From assembly GCA_945870545.1 (NCBI GenBank), contig CAMBTF010000112.1, forward strand, positions 1 through 6,129: 6,129 bases of DNA. The letters run 5' to 3'. This DNA is from Akkermansia muciniphila (GTDB lineage Bacteria; Verrucomicrobiota; Verrucomicrobiia; Verrucomicrobiales; Akkermansiaceae). Below, piece by piece: positions 1-5,838 of this stretch (the stretch's first letter is position 1; each line of letters opens with the position of its first letter). The notes below the pieces were generated by a model, which was given only the letters and a program-made list of their open reading frames with translations, did not search any database and had not been told where the DNA came from. Both the position numbers and the translations under genes were made by a program.

Positions 1-927
1 ATCCGATTTCGCGAGGACACCTATCATGTGGTTGGTGCCTATCTCCATGACAGGAAAGAGATCCTGATCGACAGTCACAAGCTGTTTACGGATTTTCGAG
101 ACGGGTTCGCTTTCGTTTACGGAAATGAAATTGGTCTCCATCACGTGGCGAACGGTGCGTGAGCAACGGATCAGTGTATTAGCGCTAGCTGTGTCCTGAC
201 GGCAGCCGAGTAGGACGGTTCCTTTCGCGACCGCGAAGTCCCGGATGTCTTTTGATATCGTATTTTTCCCGGTCACCAGCAAGGCTCGTGCGCCTTTCTC
301 AATGGCTAGCCGCTGCACGATGGGGCGATCGCCGCAGATTACGAGAAAACGCCCGATATTGCCGTCTGCAGCGGCCTGATCGAGGCGCAGTTTCACGGTG
401 TCCTGCGAGGAGGCACCGACCAGCAGGATGAGGTCCTCTTCCTCGTCCCGATCACAGATTTCCGCGCCGTGGCTTTCCGCGTCCAAGGTGGCCGCTAGAT
501 TGTTCAGGGAGGCATGGACGGTGCGCACGCTGATACCCTCCGTGTTATCGGGAAGGAGCAGCTTGAGGAGGTTGATGTATTGCAACATGCCCGCCACGGC
601 GCCGTTCTCATCGATGACCGGCACGCAACGAATCGAGGCCGCGAGCATGCGGTTGTAGGCGGTGAGGAACGTGTCAGAAGGCTGCACGCTGATGACCTTT
701 CGCCGGCAGATCATGCCCGACGTGGTGCGGGCGTCGGTGAGCAACAGCGGTGCGTCCATACCCGCTTTTTCAAGAACCCACTTCGTCCGTTGGGAAACCT
801 CCCCGCAACGTGCGGCGATGGCGGTCGGCTCATCGCCGGAGGCGCGCAGCAGCGCGGCATGCCCGATGGCCGAGCATACGGCGTCGGTGTCCGGATTTTT
901 ATGGCCGATGACGTAGAAGGGTTCCAT
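1..927 (-). CDS. Manganese-dependent inorganic pyrophosphatase with CBS-DRTGG insert (partial, C-terminus off window)
   Basis: Hydrolyses pyrophosphate to phosphate in the cytoplasm. The frame is open from the ATG at 927 to the left edge (309 codons). Residues 8-15 (GHKNPDTD) form the DHH-family metal site, with H9, D13 and D15 as expected Mn ligands. Residues about 72-128 are a first CBS domain, about 135-255 a DRTGG-type domain (LLVTGK near 216-221, DTASANTLI at 245-253), and about 257-309 a second CBS domain. This order, inserted inside the catalytic DHH domain, is that of the CBS-pyrophosphatases, whose total length is about 550 residues. The remaining DHH motifs and the DHHA2 domain should follow beyond position 1. 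In the family, adenine nucleotides bind the CBS domains and tune activity, and DRTGG-containing members respond to diadenosine polyphosphates. The start is supported by AAGGA nine bases upstream. It lies 73 bp downstream of argS on the same strand. The family call is firm; completeness of the gene cannot be judged. Confidence 0.93.
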   Translation of the reverse strand, partial: MEPFYVIGHKNPDTDAVCSAIGHAALLRASGDEPTAIAARCGEVSQRTKWVLEKAGMDAPLLLTDARTTSGMICRRKVISVQPSDTFLTAYNRMLAASIRCVPVIDENGAVAGMLQYINLLKLLLPDNTEGISVRTVHASLNNLAATLDAESHGAEICDRDEEEDLILLVGASSQDTVKLRLDQAAADGNIGRFLVICGDRPIVQRLAIEKGARALLVTGKNTISKDIRDFAVAKGTVLLGCRQDTASANTLIRCSRTVRHVMETNFISVNESEPVSKIRKQLVTVDQDLFPVMEIGTNHMIGVLAKSD

Positions 928-936
928 GAAGCGCTA

Positions 937-941
937 TCCTT
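937..941 (-). promoter_or_regulatory. Shine-Dalgarno site of the pyrophosphatase gene
   Basis: On the minus strand the sequence reads AAGGA, nine bases before the ATG at 927. It is the clearest ribosome binding site in the window and fixes this start. No strong terminator hairpin is seen in the argS-pyrophosphatase gap (928-1000), only a 4-5 bp palindrome (CGGATAAATCCG), so read-through from argS is plausible. Confidence 0.6.
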
Positions 942-1000
942 GCCCACCTAACCGGAAATTCAATCCCAAATAAACAAGAAAAACCGGATAAATCCGAAGC

Positions 1001-2746
1001 TTACATCCGTTCCGGGCAGTGGATACCGAGCAGGCCGAGGCCTTTCTCTAGGACGCGTGAACTCAGCTCACAGAGGGCGAGGCGGCTGGATTTCACGGGC
1101 TCGTCGGATTTCAGCACAGGGCAGGCCTCGAAGAAGGAGTGGAACGCACGCGCCAGCTCCAGGAGGTAGTTGGCGAGAAGGTTCGGGCGGTGATCTTCGA
1201 GGACGAGCGGAAGGACTTCGCCAAAACGGGCAAGCAGGCGGGCGAGGTGGATTTCCTCGGGAGCGGAAAGGGTCAGCTTGGCGTCTTTGGCGGAAAAATC
1301 GGCGTCGAGCTTGCGGAAAATCGAGCGGATGCGGACGTGGGAGTATTGGAGGTAAGGGGCGGTATCGCCTTGTAGGGCGAGCATCCTGTCCCAAGCGAAG
1401 ACATAATCGGTGAGGCGGTTCTGGGAAAGTTCTGCGAATTTCACCGCGCCGATGCCCACGATATCCGCGACTTCGGCGGCTTCCTCCGGGCTCAGGTGCG
1501 CGGATTTTTCGCCGATGATCGCGGCGGCGCGGGCGCGGGCTTCATCCAGGAGCTCCACGAGGCCGACGTTGTCGCCGGAGCGGGTTTTCATCATCTTGCG
1601 GTCTTCGCCGAGGATGGAACCGAAGGCGATGTGGCGGAAGTCGCAGGTTTTACCCCAGCGCGCGGCGGCCTCGAAAATCTGGCGGAAATGAAGCTGCTGC
1701 GGCATGCCGACCACATACCAGATCTGATCCGCGTTCCATTCCTCGATGCGGTAGCGGATGGTCGCGAGATCCGTGGTGGCGTAGAGGAAACCGCCGTCGG
1801 CCTTGCGGATGATCGCCGGGTTGTCCGTCCAGCCGTTCTCCTTGTGGACGAGAAAAGGATCTCGCTCGGCGGGCTTCGATCCATCCGAAAAAACGCAGAC
1901 CGCGCCGTCACTCTCCCGGGCAAGTCCTTTTTCCAGGAACTCATCGACGAGACCCGGCAGCATCCCGTTGTAAAAACTTTCGCCCAACCAGTGATCGAAG
2001 CTCACATCGAGGATGCCGTAGATTTTCTGGAGTCCGGCTTTGGAGACATCGATGCATTGCTGCCAGATCGCGAGGTTCTCGGGATCGCCGGCCTGGAGTT
2101 TCACGAGCTCGGCTTTGCAGGTTATAAGCACGGCGGGATCGTCTTTCGCGGCGGCGTTGACACCACGATACACACGGACGAGTTCGGAAATGGGATCAGC
2201 TTCAAGCGCGGTGTGATCGAGCGTGGTTTTCCAGCCGTGGAGAATCATGCCGAACTGCGTACCCCAGTCGCCGATGTGATTGTCGGCAATGACCTTGAAG
2301 CCGAGGAAACGTGCGATGCGGCACAGCGAGTCGCCGATGATCGTCGAGCGAATATGGCCGACGTGCATGGGCTTCGCGACGTTCGGCCCGGAGAAATCAA
2401 CAACGACTGTTTTTCCTTTTCCGGGTTCGGGAGCGCCGAGCCTAGGATCGCCTAACAGACTCTCTGCGTGGGCGGCGTAAGCTTCCGGGAGGATGGTGAA
2501 ATTCAGAAAGCCCGGGCCGTCGATCTTCGCCGTGGCGAGGCCGTCGATCTCCACGGCTGCCATGATTTGCTCGGCGAGGGCGCGAGGATTTGTCTTCTGC
2601 TTTTTTGCCAGCACCATCGCGGAGTTGCTCTGGTAATCGCCAAAGCGGAGATCCGCGGCGGGCGTCATGTTTGCAGCGCAAGGCTCACCGAGGACATTCT
2701 CCAAAGCACGGGAAAGCCGGGATTCAAGGTTCTGGAGAAGGGTCAT
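1001..2746 (-). CDS. argS: Arginyl-tRNA synthetase (ArgRS, class I)
   Basis: Charges tRNA-Arg with arginine using ATP, releasing AMP and pyrophosphate, in the cytoplasm. It is 581 residues, normal for bacterial ArgRS. Residues 1-105 are the N-terminal tRNA-recognition domain (FGDYQSN at 35-41). The class I HIGH motif is HVGH at 128-131, preceded by FSGPNVAKPMH. DNHIGDWGTQFG lies at 155-166. The KMSKS-like loop is KMMKTRSG at 384-391; many ArgRS proteins lack the canonical KMSK, so this is not a defect. The C-terminal anticodon-binding (DALR) domain runs from about residue 455 (LQGDTAPYLQYSHVR) to the family-typical end PERM. The ATG at 2746 gives a standard N-terminus but has no Shine-Dalgarno sequence; the usual position is taken by the last unit of an octamer repeat array. 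The EIIA gene lies 102 bp upstream and the pyrophosphatase gene 73 bp downstream on the same strand, a possible operon in which the pyrophosphatase would remove the product pyrophosphate. Confidence 0.98.
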   Translation of the reverse strand: MTLLQNLESRLSRALENVLGEPCAANMTPAADLRFGDYQSNSAMVLAKKQKTNPRALAEQIMAAVEIDGLATAKIDGPGFLNFTILPEAYAAHAESLLGDPRLGAPEPGKGKTVVVDFSGPNVAKPMHVGHIRSTIIGDSLCRIARFLGFKVIADNHIGDWGTQFGMILHGWKTTLDHTALEADPISELVRVYRGVNAAAKDDPAVLITCKAELVKLQAGDPENLAIWQQCIDVSKAGLQKIYGILDVSFDHWLGESFYNGMLPGLVDEFLEKGLARESDGAVCVFSDGSKPAERDPFLVHKENGWTDNPAIIRKADGGFLYATTDLATIRYRIEEWNADQIWYVVGMPQQLHFRQIFEAAARWGKTCDFRHIAFGSILGEDRKMMKTRSGDNVGLVELLDEARARAAAIIGEKSAHLSPEEAAEVADIVGIGAVKFAELSQNRLTDYVFAWDRMLALQGDTAPYLQYSHVRIRSIFRKLDADFSAKDAKLTLSAPEEIHLARLLARFGEVLPLVLEDHRPNLLANYLLELARAFHSFFEACPVLKSDEPVKSSRLALCELSSRVLEKGLGLLGIHCPERM

Positions 2747-2752
2747 TTGGGT

Positions 2753-2808
2753 AAATGCTGAAAAATTGAAAAACTGAAATGCTGAAATGCTGGGATACTG
2801 AAATGAAG
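2753..2808. repeat. Degenerate octamer tandem array, left arm (about 7 units of AAATGCTG)
   Basis: Read on the plus strand in steps of eight, the bases are AAATGCTG, AAAAATTG, AAAAACTG, AAATGCTG, AAATGCTG, GGATACTG, AAATGAAG. Three units are identical and the others differ at one to four positions. The array ends six bases before the argS ATG (2746), so it covers the place where its ribosome binding site would be. Its sequence is roughly the reverse complement of the array at 2842-2873, so the argS leader transcript can pair the two. I cannot name a described repeat family for it. Confidence 0.75.
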
Positions 2809-2824
2809 ACTAGGGCTGTTAGTG

Positions 2825-2832
2825 AAGCGCTT
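2825..2832. repeat. Perfect 8-bp palindrome between the two octamer arrays
   Basis: AAGCGCTT lies in the spacer between the two opposed arrays, in the EIIA-argS gap. It could be part of the loop of the predicted leader hairpin or a small protein site, but an 8-bp palindrome can arise by chance. No T-rich tail follows on either strand, so it is not a convincing terminator. Confidence 0.3.
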
Positions 2833-2841
2833 AAATAATTT

Positions 2842-2873
2842 CAGCGTTTCAGCTTTTCAGCGTTTCAGCTTTT
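2842..2873. repeat. Octamer tandem array, right arm (two perfect 16-bp copies)
   Basis: On the plus strand the sequence is CAGCGTTTCAGCTTTT repeated exactly twice, that is four octamers alternating CAGCGTTT and CAGCTTTT. A fifth, decayed unit (AATAATTT) may precede it at 2834-2841. On the minus (coding) strand it reads AAAAGCTG/AAACGCTG, the same repeat as the left array in inverted orientation. It overlaps the 3' end of the EIIA gene and supplies its last seven residues (KAETLKS) and its TGA stop. Since eight is not a multiple of three, successive TGAs fall in different frames, so all three frames are stopped within the array. Confidence 0.8.
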
Positions 2874-3337
2874 GTCTGCAGCGGCTTGGGATCGAGTATC
2901 TCTAGGATATCGTCGCGGCATTCAGCGACGGCTAGTTTGCGGCGGACTTCGCAGTTCGTAAACATCTTCGCGATGGCGGCCAGCGTGCGCAGGTGCAGGT
3001 GGTAGTCCTTTCGCGGCACAATAAAAAGAACGATGAAATGGACGGGGGCGTTGTCGAGCGCTTCAAAATCGATGCCGGCCTTCGATCTTCCGAACACCGC
3101 CACGACATTCTCAAGCTTGTCCGAGAATGTGTGCGGGATGGCGACGCCCGAGCCGATGCCGGTGCTGATCTGAGCTTCCCGCTCCTCAAGCGCAACGAGA
3201 ATCTCCTGGCGGCAGAATTTCGGGATATCCCCGGTTTCGCCAAGAAAATCCACCAGCTCCACGATGGCCGGCCAGTGCTCGGTCGCCTTCATGTCGAGAA
3301 GGATGTGGTCGATGTCGAGCAGTTGGGATAGCTTCAT
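2849..3337 (-). CDS. PTS EIIA protein, fructose/nitrogen (PtsN-like) type
   Basis: A cytoplasmic phosphocarrier domain of the phosphotransferase system, 162 residues from the ATG at 3337, the usual size for a single EIIA-fructose/PtsN domain. The N-terminus MKLSQLLDIDHILLDM is typical. The active-site histidine is H69 in GVAIPH (64-69); the second family histidine is in YHLHLRTLA (H113 or H115). The frame stays open upstream to a TTG at 3424, but the extra 29 residues look non-coding, so the internal ATG is preferred; it has no clear Shine-Dalgarno sequence. No EIIB, EIIC, HPr or EI gene is visible, so transport of a sugar cannot be inferred; a stand-alone EIIA often acts in regulation as PtsN does. 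The last seven residues and the stop are made of octamer repeat, so the natural C-terminus has probably been replaced or extended. argS follows 102 bp downstream on the same strand. Confidence 0.92.
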   Translation of the reverse strand: MKLSQLLDIDHILLDMKATEHWPAIVELVDFLGETGDIPKFCRQEILVALEEREAQISTGIGSGVAIPHTFSDKLENVVAVFGRSKAGIDFEALDNAPVHFIVLFIVPRKDYHLHLRTLAAIAKMFTNCEVRRKLAVAECRDDILEILDPKPLQTKAETLKS

Positions 3338-3499
3338 GGAAACGATTGGCACACGCCGTCGGGGCGACCCTAAAGGGTGGGACGGAGTATCCACCACGCA
3401 AGGGCTTGGCAAGGATATTTGCAAGCCGATCCCGATACCTCATGCCTGGGATAGTGCGGACGATGTCGCAGGGACTTGTCTCCGGACTCGTATGGGTAA

Positions 3500-3522
3500 G
3501 GCAAGGCCGGAATCGCCTTGCC
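3500..3522. repeat. Perfect 8-bp inverted repeat overlapping the tRNA -35 region
   Basis: GGCAAGGC (3500-3507) and GCCTTGCC (3515-3522) are exact reverse complements with a 7-base spacer. There is no T tract on either side, so an intrinsic terminator is unlikely. It overlaps the predicted -35 element of the tRNA promoter, so it could be a repressor or activator site. It could equally be chance or a structured RNA element upstream of the EIIA gene. Confidence 0.5.
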
Positions 3523-3546
3523 ATGATGAACCCGCCGACGGTTAAT
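3518..3546 (+). promoter_or_regulatory. Predicted sigma-70-type promoter of tRNA-Leu
   Basis: TTGCCA (3518-3523, 5 of 6 to TTGACA) is followed after exactly 17 bases by GTTAAT (3541-3546, 4 of 6 to TATAAT). Transcription would start near 3553, about ten bases before the mature tRNA 5' end, a usual leader for a bacterial tRNA. It is a match by eye only. Confidence 0.4.
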
Positions 3547-3563
3547 CGCCGCGTCACTGAAAC

Positions 3564-3646
3564 GCCGCCGTGGTGGAATGGTAGACACTGCGGATTTAAA
3601 ATCCGTTGCCAGTAATGGCGTACCGGTTCGAGTCCGGTCGGCGGTA
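3564..3646 (+). tRNA. tRNA-Leu, anticodon UAA
   Basis: A type II tRNA of 83 bases. The acceptor stem GCCGCCG (3564-3570) pairs with CGGCGGT (3639-3645); the first pair is G-U, as I recall for the E. coli UAA isoacceptor. The D arm holds GG at 3580-3581. The anticodon stem is GCGGA/TCCGT around loop TTTAAAA, with anticodon TAA at 3597-3599, reading UUA (and UUG by wobble). The long variable arm forms GCCA-GTAA-TGGC (3608-3619). The T arm is ACCGG-TTCGAGT-CCGGT (3622-3638). A73 at 3646 is the discriminator base, as leucine tRNAs require. CCA is not encoded (TTT follows), so the CCA-adding enzyme must complete it. It is the only plus-strand gene in a stretch of minus-strand genes and converges on the cyclase gene. 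Confidence 0.97.
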
Positions 3647-3659
3647 TTTTCTTATTTTT
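3647..3659 (+). terminator. T-rich tract after tRNA-Leu, probable transcription end
   Basis: TTTTCTTATTTTT follows the tRNA directly. With the GC-rich T arm and acceptor stem before it, it could stop plus-strand transcription, although no separate hairpin exists. The tract is also the complement of the last codons of the cyclase gene (GAA AAA TAA), so one sequence serves both genes. Confidence 0.35.
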
Positions 3660-5787
3660 CCGTGAAGCGGATGACACCCTCCCAGTTTGCCGGCGGATCT
3701 TCCTTAAATTGCTTTGCATAGCGATGGAGGTGCGAGGCGATCTTATCCGCCGGATACTCGGCGAGGTAGGCTTCCAAGGCATCGAACGATGCCTGGAAAT
3801 CGCCTTTTTCAAAAAGCGCGAGCGCGTCGGCATAGGCGGTGCGCGCGGCCTCGGAAGGAGTGGCTGTCCAAAGATCCACCGGCTCTTCACGTCCTTTTAC
3901 GCGGACGCGGGCGATCCTGCGCAAGGCGTCCTGCCCGCCCGCCGCCGTCATGAACTGGCCGCTGCCCATCCATTGGCAGGAAAATGCTTTCGTCATTCCT
4001 TCCAGACGGGAGGCGAGGTTTACCGCGTCGCCGATCACCCCGAATTCCGTGCGCTGTTCGGAGCCGATCTCGCCCGCGAGGACTTCGCCGAGATGCAAGC
4101 CGACACCGATTCCCAAGTCCGTAAGGCCACGCGTTTTCCATCCCGCATTGAGCCGTTCCAGTTCCTTGATCATATCCTGCGCGGCCGCCAGCGCGGAGGC
4201 GGCGAATTTCTTTTCATCACCGTCATCCAATGCACCCCAGTGAGCAAGAATCGCGTCGCCGATGAATTTGTCCAAGGTGCCGCCGTGGGCGAAAATGATT
4301 TTCACCATCGCTGTCAGGTATTCGTTGAGTAGCGAGAAAAGCTCCTCGGGAGAAATCTGCTCCGAAAGCGAAGTGAAGCCGCGGATGTCGGAAAAGACCA
4401 CGACCACCCGCCGTTTGCGCCCTTTCGCGGCTTGCTGGTAAATACTTGGATCGTTCACCAAGGAGTCCGCCACATCCCGCGACACGAAGCGCCGGAACTG
4501 GTTGTGGAGCCGCGACCGCTCCTGCCTTTCGCGCAGCAGATCCCATGTCTGCCCCGTAACCGCGCCCACGAAGAAGGCGGCGGAAAAAGGTGTCGGGCCG
4601 ATCCAGACCGAACCGAAACGCGCGTAGGCGAAAGCGGCTGCAAACACAACGGCTATGGTCGCCAACACTGTGATCAGGGTGGTGATTGGCTTCCTGACAA
4701 ACAGAGCCACAGAAGCTGCGGTGATCGCGCCGAGTAACGCCATCAGGACAGCCCCGGCCTGCCACTCCCCGATCGGTCGGAATGCGTATGTGTCTCCCAA
4801 CCCGCTGCCAATGGCCTGCAAATGCAACTGCGGGCCGTAAATCTGTCCTACCGGAGTCTGATGGTTGTCCTGAAAACGAGGATACGCGGGGCCGATCAAA
4901 ACCACTTTGTCTTTGAAAAATCGACCGGAATCATAACGGTTTTCCCATTCATCGGGAATGAAGATGTTCCTGATGGAAATCGGCTTGTAGATGCGCGTCC
5001 CGAGGAACTCCCGCCCGCTCATATTCCCGGTTGCGTCATCGACTTTGTCCTCCTCAATGGCGAATCGAATCTGCGCCCGGGAGTGGGGAACTTCTTTGCC
5101 CAGTTTTCTGAGAACAGCTCCGGCGATGGAATCCAGCCGAGGTTCTCCGGGAATCGCCGGGTCGCCGTTCTCCTCGCTTAGCGAACTGGAAAAGTAAGCG
5201 TAGCGAACCAGTCCGTCGCTTTTATCCGGTCGGAAGTTCACGAAACCATAATCAGGCGACGGATCCGATTCGAGGAAGCCGTGGTAAGGCTCCAACAGCA
5301 TGAAGCCTGTGCCCTCCGCGGACATGGGCGCGAAGCTTGCGGCGAGGATCACCTTGTCCGCATATTTAGCCAAAACCTCGGATAACGCCGCGTCCGCCTC
5401 CGGATCAGAGGCTTCCGAGAAAACGAGGTCGATCACGACAATCTTGGCTCCCGCTGAGAAAAGTTTCTCCAAGGTGTCTGCCCAGATCCTGCGATCCCAT
5501 GGGAAACGCTCCGACATCCTGCTGAGATTGGGATCGTTTGCGACCATTTCGGGATCCAGCCCCTGCATAGTGAGGCTGTCCTCATCGATACCCAAGAATA
5601 CGAGTTCCTCCCGCGGTTCGGGATTTCCAGGGCTATACAGAAAATTGTCGCCCAGTTTACGGTCTAGGTTCAGTCCTATTTCGGTTATTGCGGGAATCAA
5701 CATGGCACAAGCCACCAACGCCCCTCCCGCCAATGCCAGCCCTGCGGTGCGAAGACGGGTGGCCATGGCTTTTAATCTTGCTCTCAT
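3652..5787 (-). CDS. CHASE2 sensor-class III adenylate cyclase, integral membrane
   Basis: A 711-residue transmembrane cyclase predicted to make cAMP from ATP in response to an extracytoplasmic signal. A basic N-terminus is followed by a membrane segment (about 15-37), a large CHASE2 sensor domain outside the membrane (about 38-335), three membrane segments (about 345-363, 367-389, 393-413), a linker (RRFVSRDVADSL, 432-443) and the cyclase domain (about 458-640). FSDIRGFT (465-472) carries metal ligand D467 and FIGDAILAHWG (508-518) carries D511. K507 is at the adenine-recognising position. N590 and R594 (VNLASR, 589-594) are the transition-state residues, so catalysis looks intact. The second purine-contacting position, Asp or Thr in well-studied adenylate cyclases, appears to be G583. 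The tail (about 645-695) resembles a TPR repeat, and the end PPANWEGV resembles other CHASE2 cyclases. Start chosen at 5787, with a weak AGGT ten bases upstream; the ATG at 5766 is the alternative. cAMP rather than cGMP is inferred from K507. Confidence 0.93.
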   Translation of the reverse strand: MRARLKAMATRLRTAGLALAGGALVACAMLIPAITEIGLNLDRKLGDNFLYSPGNPEPREELVFLGIDEDSLTMQGLDPEMVANDPNLSRMSERFPWDRRIWADTLEKLFSAGAKIVVIDLVFSEASDPEADAALSEVLAKYADKVILAASFAPMSAEGTGFMLLEPYHGFLESDPSPDYGFVNFRPDKSDGLVRYAYFSSSLSEENGDPAIPGEPRLDSIAGAVLRKLGKEVPHSRAQIRFAIEEDKVDDATGNMSGREFLGTRIYKPISIRNIFIPDEWENRYDSGRFFKDKVVLIGPAYPRFQDNHQTPVGQIYGPQLHLQAIGSGLGDTYAFRPIGEWQAGAVLMALLGAITAASVALFVRKPITTLITVLATIAVVFAAAFAYARFGSVWIGPTPFSAAFFVGAVTGQTWDLLRERQERSRLHNQFRRFVSRDVADSLVNDPSIYQQAAKGRKRRVVVVFSDIRGFTSLSEQISPEELFSLLNEYLTAMVKIIFAHGGTLDKFIGDAILAHWGALDDGDEKKFAASALAAAQDMIKELERLNAGWKTRGLTDLGIGVGLHLGEVLAGEIGSEQRTEFGVIGDAVNLASRLEGMTKAFSCQWMGSGQFMTAAGGQDALRRIARVRVKGREEPVDLWTATPSEAARTAYADALALFEKGDFQASFDALEAYLAEYPADKIASHLHRYAKQFKEDPPANWEGVIRFTEK

Positions 5788-5838
5788 CTGTTGAGTTACC
5801 TAGCTTGCCGGGGACTTCCCTACAACCGTAAACAAACC
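5788..5838. promoter_or_regulatory. Divergent intergenic region between cyclase and secreted-protein genes
   Basis: Only 51 bp separate the two start codons, so the promoters must lie here and partly inside the opposite coding regions. On the plus strand TTGCTC (5778-5783) is followed after 17 bases by TAGCTT (5801-5806), a weak match. On the minus strand an A/T-rich patch just inside the plus-strand gene (about 5842-5855) might hold the cyclase -10 element, but I cannot place it firmly. Shared regulation is possible. Confidence 0.35.

Larger units (their letters stand above)
3338..3563. other. Intergenic region between the EIIA gene and tRNA-Leu
   Basis: No credible gene is seen here. It must hold the EIIA promoter (minus strand) and the tRNA promoter (plus strand). 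GCAAGG occurs at 3398-3403, 3409-3414 and 3501-3506, and inverted at 3516-3521. GGCTTG at 3403-3408 can pair with CAAGCC at 3422-3427. ACCC and GGGT around 3367-3378 with a TAAA loop, flanked by CGTC/GACG, could form a small hairpin in the EIIA leader. I could not find a convincing sigma-70 promoter for the EIIA gene. Confidence 0.5.

Noticed and set aside
514..951. Plus-strand open frame opposite the pyrophosphatase gene
   Set aside because: It is antisense to a clearly conserved domain protein and has no independent support.
1496..2455. Long plus-strand open frame of 319 codons antisense to argS
   Set aside because: It lies wholly inside the confident argS gene, resembles no known protein, and such mirror frames are common in GC-rich coding DNA.
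2825..2832. AAGCGCTT palindrome as an intrinsic terminator
   Set aside because: The stem is too short, has no loop of its own and no following T tract.
2753..2873. Possible CRISPR array
   Set aside because: Units are 8 bp in direct tandem with no spacers, and the two blocks are inverted; this is a simple repeat, not a CRISPR.
3338..3424. N-terminal extension of the EIIA protein from a TTG at 3424
   Set aside because: The added residues (MQISLPSPCVVDTPSH...) do not fit the family, and the ATG at 3337 gives the standard EIIA N-terminus.
3564..3646. tRNA-Leu as an integration site for a mobile element
   Set aside because: No integrase gene and no repeated copy of the tRNA 3' end are seen in the window; the flanking genes are ordinary chromosomal genes.
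3186..3890. Minus-strand open frame of 234 codons spanning the EIIA start, the tRNA and the cyclase end
   Set aside because: It crosses the tRNA and two real genes in another frame; its composition is rich in Arg and Pro, as in shadow frames.
3709..4332. Plus-strand open frame of 207 codons antisense to the cyclase
   Set aside because: It lies within the catalytic domain coding region of the cyclase and shows no domain or start signal of its own.
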